This document shows, piece after piece, positions 35,292 through 49,004 of a stretch of 64,000 nt of DNA. The notes under the pieces were generated by a model. It did not search any database, was not told where the DNA came from, and worked only from the letters and a program-made list of their open reading frames with translations. Numbering within the stretch: the first letter of the stretch is position 1; each line of letters opens with the position of its first letter. Both the position numbers and the translations under genes were made by a program. Location of the stretch: NCBI RefSeq assembly GCF_023343835.1, contig NC_064440.1:31999537-32063536 (forward strand), read 5' to 3'. This DNA is from Lagopus muta. Taxonomy: Eukaryota; Chordata; Aves; Galliformes; Phasianidae.

Positions 35292-38200
35292 AGTTCAGGG
35301 CTTCAGAAGATCAAGGGACTTCGGAGGCTTTTTTCCCTCCCTTTAAAAACTCCCAGCCACCTCCTCTGCTTTTTTTTTTTTGTTGTTGTTCTTTAAAGTT
35401 TATGAGAAGTAGAGGGGAAATGTGACAAATCAGCTTTCAGGTCTGCTGTTGCCATTCGGGCATGTATTGAACGGTTCTTTTTTCTCATCAGGATTTCAAC
35501 TCTGCTGAAGTAATAAATCTTCTTTCCTTCCCTCCCCTTCTGCCCCATGCCTGTGTCGTGCTCCAGAGGGTTTGGTTTCAAGCAGGCATTTTGACTTTCA
35601 TGGCTGGGAAGATCATCAATTTCCAACCTTGTTTGCCTCTCTCCCCAGAGTCCTGCACTCCTCTGCTTCCTTCATTTACAGGGCGATGTTGATCAAGCAA
35701 AGGCTCTGGGTGTTTAAAAATAAAGCAGACAAATAAGGAAAATGCTGCAGTACCTTCAGCCAAGGCGCCTGTCCGGGCCCTGAGCATTTCTCAGCTGCTC
35801 TCACGATTCCTTTCTATCATGTTAAGACACTGCTTAAATTTGTCCTTTGATCTTTTTTCCTTTCCTTTGAATAAGCTGAGCTCCTGATGACTGGAGGTCA
35901 GCTGGATGATATTTTCCCCCACAGAAGGTTTCCTCGTTAGAAAGTAGTTATGATCAGAAACCAGTCAGCAGCCACTGGAGGTATTTTTGCTCTCTCCTTG
36001 TCTGATTGCCCTTCCTTTTTCCCGTGTTTATCCTTCTACCCCTCCATCTCTAGATGGTTCTCCATGCTCTCTGTGCTCCCTCGGTCTCACTGGGAGACAG
36101 CCTTGAGCAGGAGCCTTTCTGTTCTCACAGACTCTTTTCAGCGCAACAAATTAGCTTTTCTAACTCTTTTGAACCTGATAGTTTCCCCTGTTGTGTATGA
36201 TTAAGATCTTCTGCAGAGAAACCCAGGGCTGCTGTCTGACTTTCCCTTTCCCATTCATTCTCCAGCCTCCAGGAGCTCTGTGCTAGCGAATGCAAGGCCT
36301 TTGATGGAGTGGTTATTTCTGTCACATGAACTGTGCTGAGCAGTGTTGAGAGCCTAGATGCCTTTGATGTATGGTGCCCATCTCTTATGTTGCTCAAACC
36401 AACCTTTGGCAAAGTCCACCACCAGAAATGAATTCTGGAGATGGGTCTTGATAGGAAATCTGTTTGGGTTTTTTTTTTTGTGTGTACGTCTCTACACTGT
36501 GAGAACTAGAAGTACTGGCAAGGAAGAATCAGTGACAATCCAGTAACTTCTGCATAACCTGAGGTTTGCAATGAAATAAGCCCAAAAGCCACTATTAAAT
36601 GTATTTTAAAATAAGGAGGTGGGTTTCTAAAAATGAAACAGGAATTTAATGCTGATTCTGCACAGCGTGGCCTAAGCAGGCAAATGTTCTGGGACATCAA
36701 GTCACCAGAAGAGGAGGTTTTCTAAGTAGCTGCCACAAAATAATAGTATATTGATCCAGTGAGAGGGTAAGTGTGAAGAAGGCAGGGGATGGCAGGTCTT
36801 TATTTTACCTGTGAGACAGAATTGATATCCGTAACCTGATGTTTCTGCCTTTGGGATAGGAGGCTGTGGGTTTATCTGCCCAGCAAGCTTGGATGTGCCC
36901 CAGGACATCCCTGGGAGTGTGTGGGCTGTGTGCCTGCCTGTCCCCTGGGAGCCAAGCGTGGAGATGTTTCCCTGTGCTCTGAGGCCAGCTGTTTCAGCAG
37001 GACGGCTCCTCTCTGCTGTTAGCAGCCTCTTCCTGTGAGCACAAGCACTTGAGCAAACCCCCAGCCTCACGCTTGCTGGGATTTGCCCAGATCCACTTCT
37101 AAGGGAAAGCAGCAGCTGAGGATGTGAGATATTGCTGGCATCTGCCCTGTCGGGTGCGCAGCTCCTGGGAGTGTGGGGCTGCCTTCTTCCTGGGGGTGAA
37201 TCCTGCAGCAGGGGAGAGGCATCGTGAGTGGGAAGAGGGCTTCAGGTTTCATCAGGCCCCAAAAATCTAGCAAAGGAGAAGCCTTTTGTTGGCTGTGCTG
37301 CTCTGTTAATCCTGTCGCTCATGGAAACACGGCCTTGGGTCCACATGCTTTGATGCTTGCTTGGTTTTGGAAAAGCTTTATAAAGATACAGTTACTGGCC
37401 AACACAAAACTTTATGCATTTGAGCCAGATTCAGTTGATTTAATAAATGGAGGTGTGTGTGTTTTTGTTTTCCCTTCTGGAGCATTGATGTGATTCATTC
37501 TGACACTTTTGAAATGAATTACGTTGTTTTTCCAGGCTTGGGTCACAGAGATGGATACTGATTGCAGCACCAGAGTGGAAGGTCTGTGATCCCTCTGCAA
37601 TTCCTTTTAAGTCTCTGCCTTTTTTGATCTAGTCTCAACAAGGGTGGCTCTGCCTGAGGATTGTATATAGCTCAGGAAGCTGGTTGCTCCTTTTGGAGGA
37701 GGGAGGTGCTGGCTTAAATTCCAGCACCAGAATAGGAGGCTGGATCTCCCTTATGTTGGGCAGTGAGCGAGCTACAGAGCTGTTGGATGCTCCCTTTGAG
37801 CCTCTTGCATTTTACTGTCTAAAATACTTGAAAATGCAATTAGTTTGGTCTCATTTTGCTGCCCCGTACCCGGTTATCATTTCAGCTGTCTGGCATGCTC
37901 TTAGTTTTCTGTGATGAACTCCTGTCTGACACCTGTTGCTACTGAGTATTTGCTGCATTCCTCCAGTGAAGGTTGGGGGGCTGCAGTGTCAGCAGGAGAA
38001 GCCATAAGCATACATGTACCATTTGGCAAGCATGGAGCTTTGAAAAACACGGCAACAGTTTGAAGCTGCGCCCAGGTACAACCACCTATTGTATTCCATC
38101 ACTAAGTGGGAGGTGATCCCATTACCCAAAGCCACAGGACCTACAAAGGGGTCCAGAGAGAACCCTGCTGAAGCGAAACAAGGGAATTCAGAACTAACAC

Positions 38201-41200
38201 ACTGGAGCCGTGTTTTTTCCTGCACCAGTGAGGTTGTGGAACTCTTTGCCAGGGGAGCTACTTGGGGACAAGAATGTAACCAGATGCAGAAGGCAACTGG
38301 GCTGTTAGGCAGTTATTGGAGTTACTCAAATTCATAGTGAGTTTGAGGGAGTAAATATTCCATTTCACCATGCATTCTTCTCCATCAAGATGCTGCAGAG
38401 GCTCTTGTGCTCTCTTCAACAGGTGATCACTGCCTTGGTCAGCCCGCTTGTCTGCTTTGATTCTCCCATGTTTCACTGTGTGTTTAAGGTAACAAACCAG
38501 AGATCTGCTGTCGGCAAATTATCAAGGTGTTTTCTTCAGGCAGCAATTCTGACCGTGTACAACCTAATTATTCTAAAGCACCTAATTATTCTATCAGTGA
38601 TTTGGCGTTGTCAGTGTGAGGCGCTTTCGATACAGGGAAGCAGAGCTGGTTCCAAGGCGTTGGCAGCTCTGGGACACAAGTTTCTGTGGAAGAACTGCAC
38701 AATAAATGGTTAGGTCAGCATGTTTGGGGCTGTCTTGGTCAAATGAGGTCCTCTGCGAGTTTCTCAGTATAGACATGTAGCTGTGCATTTCTGTTAGCTT
38801 TTGCCTACAGCTCAGAAAGGGGAGCGAGTCTTCCCAAAAGCTCTTTAAGACAAAAGGTTCCCCTGTCCTTGGATAGGCAGGGGGAAGTGACTGCAGGAGT
38901 GTGACCACTCCTCTGTGCTGGATTTACAGCTGGTGGGAGATGAGGTGTCTGCCTAACACCAGGGCTGGCTTATGGGCACAAGTGAAGGGCTCTGCCAGCC
39001 TGAGGGAGACGGTGGGTATGCTTAAGGAGGAAGGATTTGCCTTTTGGCTCTTCCAAGTGTGGCGTGAGGCACAGATAGGCTGAACACAGGATATCAGTAG
39101 TGCAGGCTGAAGTCAAATGACTTCAGAGGAGCAGGCAAGGGAATGAATATCTGAAAACACAAGTCTGATGCAGAGGATTTGGTTATGGGAGGGCTGAGAG
39201 AGCACGTTTGCCCTTTACCTGCATGGGAAATGCTTGAGAAAGGCTGGGGGAAGTGTGTGTACATGCACCCTGAGCTGGGAGGGAGGGGAGGCAGCAACTG
39301 GTGTGCCACATATAGCCTCTGGCTGACTTAGCACTTGTGCCCGGTTGCCCTCCTGCTCAAGGTTTTCTAATTCTGTCCCAGACCATGTCAGCGTCCTCCA
39401 GCAAGCGGCAGTGAGACATACAAGGCATTCCTCGGAGCCCTGAGCATCTCCATCCCCCTTGAACAGCAGGAGGGCTGCTGGGGGGGAGAAGCAGCCCCCT
39501 GGAGGTGATGGTGGCTCTGCACTGCGTTCAGCTCATGTTCAGCCTGTTAGAAACCCTCCTGACATCACTATTCTCCAGGGAAGAAGTCAAGTTGCCCAAG
39601 CACTTTGTGTAGTTTGCTTTCCACTGCCCCATAAAAAACCTGATTGTTTTTGGCCTTTATTTACCCTGTGGTTGTACAAGCATTGGCTTGTAGGTTTCAG
39701 AGTGACTCTGAAATGCAAATGCCTTGGAAAAATGCATCCGAAATATAGGTGAACAGCACTGTCAGTATATCAAATCCTCAGCAGGCCTCCTTAACATAGG
39801 CCCTGAGGAATGCTGTGTGGTTTTAGATGTGAAGATTAAACACACTATCATATTCAGGTCCTGGTGCCCTCTCACACACAGTGCTGTGAAAACAATCTGT
39901 ACGGTTGTTGTCTGACTGGATGCAAATGAGCATCAAGCGTTTGAGGAGCACTTTCTTTCTCATAAATCACTCAGCCTCTGAGCATCCTGTGTCTCTTAGT
40001 GTATTTATTGCTACCTTCAAAGTAGCTCTGGTGGAGAATTGGCATGGGGAGGCAGTGGTGACATTTTGCTTGGGGAGTTTGGGCATCTTAGACTATTCTG
40101 TGTCTGGGCAAGGCACGCCCTGGAGGCAGCCCAGCTGTAGCAGCTCAGTGGAGTCTACACTGTGCCTTTTTGTCTGGCCTTCTGGCCAGCATTGTCACCA
40201 GCTTGGTGCCTGTGGACTTGCTTCCTCTGGTAGCATCAGCTGATGTTTTCTGATGACACCGCATCCTCTTACCCCAGCAGGATTTTTGTTCCCACTGTCT
40301 GACTGCAGCTGGGAAGGAGATCTCCAGGCAGCAGGTAAAGGAGCCTTACCTCTGAAATGTCACAAGAGGATGATGTGTGCTGCATGGTGACCTTAACAGC
40401 AGCAGGGAGGCTCAGCAACCCATTGTAGAGCTGTCTGGGGGACAGAGCACACACTGAGCTGCTTTTGTCCCAGCACTGCCACATGCCCTCTCCTGGACAC
40501 ACCTGACCAAGCCACTTAAAGCTATCTGTGATGGCACTTGGCCTTTGTGTTGAGCTCTTCTGCCTTCCTTCTGCATGAGAAAACAGCCCTTGGTAAGGTC
40601 CTGAAGTCATCACGGCGAAGCTGTGAGCCTGTTTTTTGGGGAGCAAGAATGTATATGTGCGCAATGCCTCTCCTCCAGGATGTCAAATAGCTTTGCTGGC
40701 CTTCTTTAAATAGCCTGCTGCTGCTGTCCCCCTTATTTAGTTGTAGGGAGAGAGGTGACACTGTGATGCTCAAGAATGTCACTTTGCTTCTCGTGTGACC
40801 GATGAGATCAGAGGTTGTTAGCAGGAGATTCACGGTGACCCTCACTGGAAGCGTGGCTGGGGGGACCCTGTGGCCATGGGGGTACTTCCAGCATGAAGAA
40901 AGCTTTGTGGGAGGGCAGTTGGCAGTCAGTGCAAGCTGCTTCTGCCTCTACTTAGAGCACTCTGACTATTGCATTGGAAGCTGCTGCTCCCTGTAAGATG
41001 CACGTATTCAGGGCTGTGGCAGTTCACCTGCAGAGTGCAGTAGGAGCAAGGTCTCAGTCTGAACCACTTCTGCTCAAATAGGCAGCCCCAAGGTTTTTTT
41101 CTTGCTTGTTAAACTTCTGTCAAAGGCTGTTGCTTTGCAACATGAGATGGCTTCAGAGCTGCCAGTGAGTGACTGATGACATGCTTCATGGAGGCTGTTA

Positions 41201-44200
41201 TCTCCAAAGGTAGTTCAGAAATGCCTGTTATCTTAAAATATTTTTGTCCCAAACTCATCTTCCCTGGGCGGCTTCGTTATGTCAGTAGAGCTTCAACAGT
41301 TGGCTGTGGGGTGCACATTTGAAGGTGCAACTTTTATTTTTAACCCTTTTCCTTGTAAGTTTTTCTTCCTTTTTTTTTTTTTTTCCTAGAGCCATTTCAA
41401 ACCATGTAAGTGAGAACACAAGTGCAGCTGGACCTGGAGTGCCACAACTGATTTGGATGAACGATTGTGGAAAGAGCTATTTGAAAAGTCAATGGTAAGT
41501 ACATTGAAGAAGTCATTCCTTCTGTAGTTTTGAGGACTCCCAAGTAAATGGGTGACAGACTGGGTGATGGAAGACATTGCTGCCACATCCACATGCAAAA
41601 GTATCCTGGCACATACTCCAGGTCTACGACTTCCTTAAAACAGTTGTACCACCTTTTTTTTTCTTTTTTTTGCTTGGAAATGGCCACATAGGAATTATTT
41701 ATCCCTCCCTTCTGGCAAATGAATTTTAGTTTCTGGAGTTTTCAAGGGTAAAGATAACTATTTGAAATCTGGACCATTTTGGTGAACTAGTAGACCACCG
41801 GGTATTTGTATGTCCTGAAGCTTCATCGTTAGTTCTCATCAGATCCTTTGAAAAAAATGTGTCAAGTGAATAGATCTGCTGAAGACAGCTGCCAAAGGAT
41901 ATAAGATGTTTCAACTAAATTGAATCAAATTAGAAATTCAAGTGACTGCTCTGTGGTGTTTTTTCTTTATTCAGGTTAAGGGTATTATCCACAGAGGTAG
42001 GAATTGAGTCATTTTTGCTAAATCCAAACATGCTTTCATCTCTTGTGTGCAGATGAAATGCTGCCTGCTGGTATTTACCTGCTTTTTTGATTGATATTCT
42101 GTGATACCTGCACAGTCCTGGGAGAGCAGCATGCCGGTGATGTTTAGCAACCAACGTGGCGCAATGAAGCGCAGGTAGTTTCAATGCAAAGGATCTTCCT
42201 CTACATTTGTAATCTCAAATACCTCATAGCTTTAGCCTCCCCAGGGGGATGATAGGATGTTCCCTGGCAGGCTTCGTGCTTTGGGACGTGGGATCCACAT
42301 GATCCGTTTTGTCCCCAGGTGCTGCGTGGAGCATTTCTGGCTGGCAGGCGTTGGCCACAGTTTCATTTTGGCTCCTCTTTATCCGTGACGTGTTATCTGG
42401 CAGAATTCCTGTGGCATGTGGAGTTGGGTCTCTTTCCTTGTAGATTTCTAAAGTAAACAATTTAGCTGAATGTTTGAATACTTCTGACTAGCAATAGCAC
42501 CAAGCCATATGCGCTGCGGTGACTTGAAGCCAGTGCTTCCCTTCCAGAAACTGCTATGAATTAATTTTGTGTGTTTGATTTGCCATTGTGAATCTTACAC
42601 ACAGATGATGATTGAAGGCACTTCCTAAATTATTCTCTTACTGTGTTTATGTGAATTGAATTGGCAGGGTCAAGGAGCTTGCTTAGAATCAAGTTATAAC
42701 CTTTGGGGGACTTGGCGTAGGGTCTCTTGACTTCTGTGATGGTGCATAGGATTTCATACTATGATAAAATCCTGTTGAAATAATGGAGGATTTTGAAAAT
42801 CAGAGCATCTGGAAATCTGTCACTATGGGTGGAACTTGGATCTAACCTTCACACAGTTGGATCTATCTCTGAAGGGATAGGAAGTACTGTATTGTTAACA
42901 ACCTCCAGCCAGTGCCTCCCTCCTCCCATGTTCAATGTCAGTTTAATACAGCTTCTGTAGGATAGGTTGGAGAGGGGGACAGCTCTATATTTACAACTGC
43001 CATACTTACCAGCCTGGGAGGTATGAGTTCCATCTTTGTGCCTGCTGCATTTGGTATTTGATAGGAGTTAGTGCTGGGAGTATCTCTTCCATTTGTGCTT
43101 TTTATGATCATAAATTAAGACTCTAACCCGTTTTTTATCATGAACTAGCCATAGGGCGCTAGGGCTTGTGCTCCTTTGGACCATGGCTTTGGAGATATTC
43201 CCTGAGGAAGTTTCCAGTGTGGCTGTGGGCCCTGCTGGGTTTTTTAATTTGCATCACTTCCTTTCCTTTTTCTCCTTTAAACTTCTTCCAGTCCTCTTTT
43301 AGTTGTCATTGTTGGCGGTGAGGTTTTTATCTCCCCTTTTGAAAGCTTCAATTTCCACAAAGATTTTATATGGTGTTGTTATCACTGTAAGAATGTCAAC
43401 AGTAACTGTAATCAAGTTGGTCTGTGGACTTCAACGTTTAATGCAAGTATTCTTCTTGCCCTTGGCTGCTACCCTTGGCTTTCCTCCCCAAGGGTGCTAA
43501 GCACTGAGCAGTATTCCTGATGTGTTGATTTAGTAGATCTACCACCTGCACAATGGAGTTAAGAACAGACATTCCCCAATTCCTAATTAACTTGACAAAA
43601 GTCCTACAGCCCTGTCTCTCCAGAGGGGAAGAGAAACCCAAAGCCACAGCACAGTTGTGAGTGCTGCTCTCCTGAGCTCGTGCGCTTGCCACAGCTGGGG
43701 ATTAGACAGCTGAAGAAAATAGTGCAGCAAAAAGCGGCACTGGCAGCTCTTGGGATGAGATGACATCTGCCAGGAGAAACGTGGTTTTGGCAGCTTCCAC
43801 AGCTGAGGGTTGTTTTTCCCCATAGTGCACTCATGCAGACCTGCTTTCCCTGTCATCCTTTGCTCGGTAATGAGGATTGTAATTGGTCTTCACTGGCCAG
43901 AGATTTCAGCAGTTGTGAGTGACTTTCTGAGACCAATTTTGCTTTTTTTTTTTTTTTTTTTCTTCTCCCTTTTCTCCATTTAGTAAAAAATAGCAGCCAC
44001 CTTTCATGGGTTTTTGAATTGAATGTCTGTCCTCCTACTCAAAGTGTCTCAAATCACTTCACTTTGGGAATCTGTTACTATGGATGGGTTTTCAAGTGGT
44101 GAGCAACAGCTGCCTCTGCTCCACGTGACGTTTCTGGGGCCACACAAACATGTAGTATGCAGTTCATTGTGAGGTGCATCGTCAGGGTTCAAAAAGAAAG

Positions 44201-45331
44201 AACGTAATGGGACACAGCCGTATGGGGAGGATAAAAACCAAGAGGTGAATGGCCACGCTTTCTGGTAGATGGGTTCAAGGCACGAGGAGAGCTAGGAAAT
44301 TGTTTGAACAAGAGTGTGGTACCCTGCTCGTTGAAATGCTATCACCTCTGAAGACTTGGATGTTGGAATGGTGTATCTGTGGCCCGGCACACCTTTCCTT
44401 TCCTTTCTGAGCACAGGGGGCCTGAGTTACCATCCCAGTGCTTAACAGCATGCGCTCATCCCTTTGGAAAGCACAGCTGGAGAACCTGCTGCTTCTAGCT
44501 CAGTTTAAGGTTACAATTCAGTCTGGTTTCCAGTTCCGTTTTGGATCAGAGGAGACCCCTGGTATGCTTTATTTCTATTTGTATTTAATTTTTGCATGTA
44601 TTGATGTTGTTCCTGCCTTCAGTATGTTCCTGAAGGACGAAGTTTGCTTTCCCGCGGCCGTCACCAACTGCCATTTGGATTTTTCTCTCTCTCCTTTTCT
44701 CTCAGCCTGAATTTCATGCCCATGCAGAGCTCCTAGTCCTGTGTCACATCTAAAGGTTACGTCCAGTGCTTTAGCTGGAGCTGCAGGAGGCATGCCCAGC
44801 AGCCAGCCAGGGTGCCTGCCCCGCTGTAGAGTAGATGGCCAAGAGATCCCTGCTGTTTTTAATAGCTCTCTGACACTCTTGGCCAGCAAACGTGGCACAT
44901 TTCATTATAACTCAGTTTCACGCAGGCAGGTGACCTTTGCAATGATGAAGTTAAGCATCTCAGCCTTTTGCCATCTTTTTAAAGAGCTGGTGGCAGTTTC
45001 CTTGCTGCTGGGCTGTGCGTACTCAGAGTTCATCCAGGGCATAGGCTTACGTGCTGGCGGGGGACAGGGTCCTGATCCACTTCATAACAAATCACACTCT
45101 GCCTCTGCTTGGTTCCCTGGACTTACCTTCACAGTGCACATCTTCTGTGAGCTTCCAGTGCTGGGCAGCTCAGGGTTGCCTGCTCAACTTCAGGATGTGG
45201 GAGAAAAACCAAGCAGTGAAGTGACAAATGAGTTGTTGGAGGAGCCCCAGCTTGGAATTTGCAGCCAGGGGAAGGAGACCTGTCTGCTGAGCCTCAGCCC
45301 AAGGGAGACACGTCCACTGAAATATGTAAGA

Positions 45332-45386
45332 TGATCCTAGGGGTCTTCTGCAGCCTTCATGATTCTATGCTTCTGTGCTCTCAGAT
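45332..45386 (+). mobile_element. Short CR1 LINE 3' tail
   Basis: Contains GATGATCCTAGGGGTCTTCT, then GCAGCCTTCATGATTCTATG, close to the CR1 3' terminus. Only the tail is recognisable, in plus orientation. Confidence 0.6.
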
Positions 45387-46458
45387 GTCACCTCCAACTT
45401 GTCTGAGTTTCTTCCCTTTGGATGGAGTTCCGATGTGTGGAGAATTGTTGGTGCATCGCATTGAGACTTCCTAGGCTTGAATCCAACCTGATTCTCCCAG
45501 TTGTAAGGGAGCCCCCCAGGTTACCTTCAATAGGAGCTTGAGATAGCTCCAATTCAGATCAAGAGCCATAGCAGGATGGCAGGCGCAGCTTCCATCACCT
45601 GAAGTTTCTCAAGGTTTCAGTTTGTCTGCATGGGCACAGCACGAACTTTTTGATGCGCGTCAGTCTGTGTATAACTGTGGTACAGCCCTCATTTCTGTTG
45701 TCTGTGTCCTGCAGAGGCTTCCACTGGAGATGCGGAGGTTCTGGGGTTACACATGTCACATTTAAATCTTACAGCGAGGAAAGCAAGGAGAGAATACCAA
45801 GATGTTTCTTGTGAGGAATGTCTCTTCATTCCTCCCTCACTGAAATAGCCCCTCACAAATCAGGGAAGTAAGTACTAAAAGCATTGCTCCTCTCTTTCAC
45901 AGAGCAGTAATTCAACACTCGCTCATACAACACAGAGCCAGTGGTGCTCAGTGGTGCTGTGGTCTCCCCCTCGCTGGTGGGAGCGTGCCTTAAAGGAGAG
46001 GCAGTTGTAATAAAACTCAGCCAAATGGTGGAAACATGATCAACTCCTCGACCCGATCGGAGCCAGCAGCCGCTGAGTGGAACATTTGCTCTTGCTCTGT
46101 GTGCAGCTGCATGCTGCAGTGTAACTATTTATGGGCTAGACTCCAATGGGATTTATGGACGATGAAACACTACCAACAGATTTGATTACTGCCTGAGATC
46201 ACTGCAAATGCTGCAGCAAACTGCAACAGCCGCAAAATGAGGGCAGTCTGACGCGTGTCCTGCCGGTGAGAAATTCCCCAGCAGTGAGAGGATGGAGCTA
46301 AATGGCTCCACACAGGCGTGAGATTGTGTTGCCTTCTTAAGGCTTCTGCAGTTGTTTTGAGCACCTCTGGGCCTCCTCTGTCACTGGTTATCTTCCTCAC
46401 TGAGAGCGAGCTGAGCTGCATCTTGTCATCCACGCAGGGTGTAAATGGCATGGTGTCT

Positions 46459-46650
46459 ATAAAATGGCCTGGGTTGAAAAAGACCACAGTGATCATCTCG
46501 TTTCAACCTCCTGCTATGTGCAGAGTTGCCAACCAGCAGACCAGGCTGCCCAGAGCCACGTCCAGCCTGGCTTTGGATGCCTGCAGGGATGGGGCATCCA
46601 CAGCCTCCTTGGGCAACCTGTAACAGTGCATCACCATCCTCACACTGGGT
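46459..46650 (-). mobile_element. CR1 LINE 3'-end fragment
   Basis: The plus strand reads AATGGCCTGGGTTGAAAAAG, GATCATCTCGTTTCAACCTC, GACCAGGCTGCCCAGAGCCA, GGGATGGGGCATCCACAGCC and GGGCAACCTGTAACAGTGCA. This is the reverse of the CR1 3' region. It is inverted and 5'-truncated near 46650. Confidence 0.92.
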
Positions 46651-48928
46651 CCATTCAGAACAGTGCTGAGATTTATAACCAAATCTGCTGTATTTTCTCC
46701 CTGGAAGGGGTGGAGGAGATGCATGGCATCTGAGGGTGCTGGGCTGGCTGTGAGACTTCGTGTTTGGCACAGAATGGTAAAATCAAATGGCTCTTGTATC
46801 CCAGTTGGATGCTATATGAGGTGCTTTATTCCTCTTCTTCCATCTGCTGGGTCCGCTTCAAATCTAGATTACCCTAATATTGAGTGTGAGCCTGGTTTTT
46901 GGGCTCTCCCAGGATGCTTTTGTCAAGAGCAGGAGAGAGGGTGTAGTTTTCCTTGGGCTAAAGAAGTTTTGCCTTGATCTCACACTGTATTTTGCCTCCC
47001 CCTTGCTGCGATACAGTGAACTGGAGTCCTGAAATGACCCAGAGTAAAAGCTACTACTCTTCTTCCTCAAAAAGAGCAGCATGAAGGCAGCAGAAACAGG
47101 TGGGGGCAGAGATAAAACAGAAGGACCTTCAAGCAGCTTTGCCACAGGAGAAGGCAGTAGAGACCACCACACTAGGAGTGAAAGCTGGCTTGAGCAGTAG
47201 TTGGGAATACAGAGCCTTGTGGGTGATGCAGAAACAGGCTCTGCCTTAAATCAGCAACTATATCAACAGCCAATTTGTCCTGTTCTCCCCTGAACAGCTT
47301 CTAAGGGAGCAGTTTTGATGCTGGGATACCAGAAACCCTGCACAACCCAATGATGTGATGGTTTTCTCCAGGTCTCAGAGCAGCTGCCCAGATCTTCACG
47401 CTCACCTCTGCTTTCAGAGGTAAGTTGCACCAGCGGGGTGGTACTGGGTTGGTGATATTTGTCTCCAGACTCCAAATGCCACATTGATGGTGGTCTCAGC
47501 ATGACTATCAGTGCAGTGAGCCTCACTGCTCTCCGTCTCACCACTGTCTGCACAAAGTATTGCCTGAACCAAACAGTGTCTCTTCTGCAATAGCAGCCTA
47601 TGTAATTCTCACTCAGGAGCCAGGAAGAAAGCTCTCTGAAGCCCTTAGGCAAATGCAGGGGGTGTATGAGGGATAAAAATATGTTTGTGTTAAAGGTAGA
47701 GTGTTTTTGTGTCTGTTTCCAGCTTGTGGCAAAGAGGTATTTGATGGGGGCCATCCTGCTGCTGTCTGAATGATGGAAGGGTTTGCCTGTCCTTTTCAAA
47801 AAGGAAAACAAAACAACAACAACAAAAAAACAATTCTACCTGTCATGTGTTCTACCTGTATTATCATTTAGATCCTTTAATTAATATACTCAGGCTTGCT
47901 TTTAAGGTCAGGCACAAACAAATCCAGTAGGTGGGCCCGAAATGTGATCAGCCATTCAAAGTTAATTAAACTCTGCCTGACTCCTACGTTCAGCTGTTGT
48001 AGAAGGGCTGGATCCTGAACTGCCCTGCATCAGCTTAATGCCATGGGCTTTACACAGATCAGGCATTGGCTCCAGATCTGACCCGTGTAGATGACTTTTC
48101 CAGAACTGAGAGAAGTAAAGCTAAGGATAAAAACAAAACTACCACGTTCTCCTCAAAAAGAGAAAGGGGAGGAAAAAAACCAAGTATGCAGAAGGCATAA
48201 AGCATCTTTTTGATTGATTCAGGAAGTTAACAGTCAGTGAAGCAATCTTCTGAGATTCAGCTGTAATCCAGAAATCCATGCTTGTCCCTCTTACCAAGGT
48301 TAATGAGTTCCATGAGTTAAAAGGCCCAGCCGTGAAGATGCTGAAGCATCCACATGTGCCAGCTATGATACTGTATTTGGAGGTTTGAATCTGCGCTGGT
48401 CTGAGCGCTGAGCAATTTTCCATCTGGGTTGACAGCGAGTTTGGAAGCTAACACTGCACACTGTGAGCCCAGCGAGCCCCTCCAAAACCCACTGGCCTGA
48501 AAATCCCTGTCATTTCAGACACTACTGGGGAACAATTTTTAGCCTGCCAGTTGACTCATTCAATCCAGTATCACTTTGCTGGAGTTTTCACTGCACTTGG
48601 CTCCTGCATTCCGGTACTCACTGCAAGGCAGAGCACCAGATTGTGGAAGCTGGTAACAGTAGTTGGGAGAACTTCATTCTGAAGGTGTATAATGGTGCAT
48701 TGGAGTTTGCATTGTGAAATTGTGAACCTGCTTCCAGCAGAGTTGCAGCAGTCACCTGATTTGTCTGGAGCAGGTATGTCTGAGGTCTCAAGACAGGTAT
48801 GTCTTGAGCAAGCACAAATTAAGCAGGGTAACAGCGAATTGAAGCTGTGGTTTTCATTTATTTTTGAGGAGTATGAGGCATGATTCTATGATACGGGGCA
48901 CCCAAGAACATTTCAGCAACTTTACCAT

Positions 48929-48946
48929 TGTGGTGGTGGTGGTGGC
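48929..48946 (+). repeat. (TGG)n microsatellite
   Basis: Six tandem TGG triplets. It is noncoding and lies just beyond the probable 3' end of LANCL1. Confidence 0.85.
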
Positions 48947-49004
48947 ACACCTTTATTTATTCAAACATGAATTGTGGTCACAAAATGAGGAAAAAAAACA
49001 CAAA

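Larger units (their letters stand above)
35292..49000. other. Intergenic region between LANCL1 3' end and MYL1 promoter
   Basis: About 13.7 kb without an exon I can support. The longest open frames (44741-45334 plus, 47263-47811 minus) have low-complexity or random-looking composition and no recognisable domain. I found CR1 fragments at 45332-45386 and 46459-46650, homopolymer runs such as T near 43942-43961, and a TGG run at 48929-48946. Confidence 0.6.

Noticed and set aside
38030-38340. Possible old LINE or DNA-transposon fragment around GTTGTGGAACTCTTTGCCA
   Set aside because: One short phrase resembles repeat families, but I could not extend the match. A RepeatMasker run would decide.
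44741-45334. 197-codon open frame on the plus strand, one of the longest in the window
   Set aside because: No recognisable domain and mixed, random-looking composition. It has no exon signals and lies in intergenic sequence overlapping a CR1 tail at its end. Chance ORF is the better explanation.
47263-47811. 182-codon open frame on the minus strand
   Set aside because: No familiar motif, no promoter or conserved neighbour. It would need transcript or conservation evidence.
48870-48900. ATGATTCTATGATACGG as a CR1 tail
   Set aside because: Only about 12 bases resemble the CR1 end. Too short to call.
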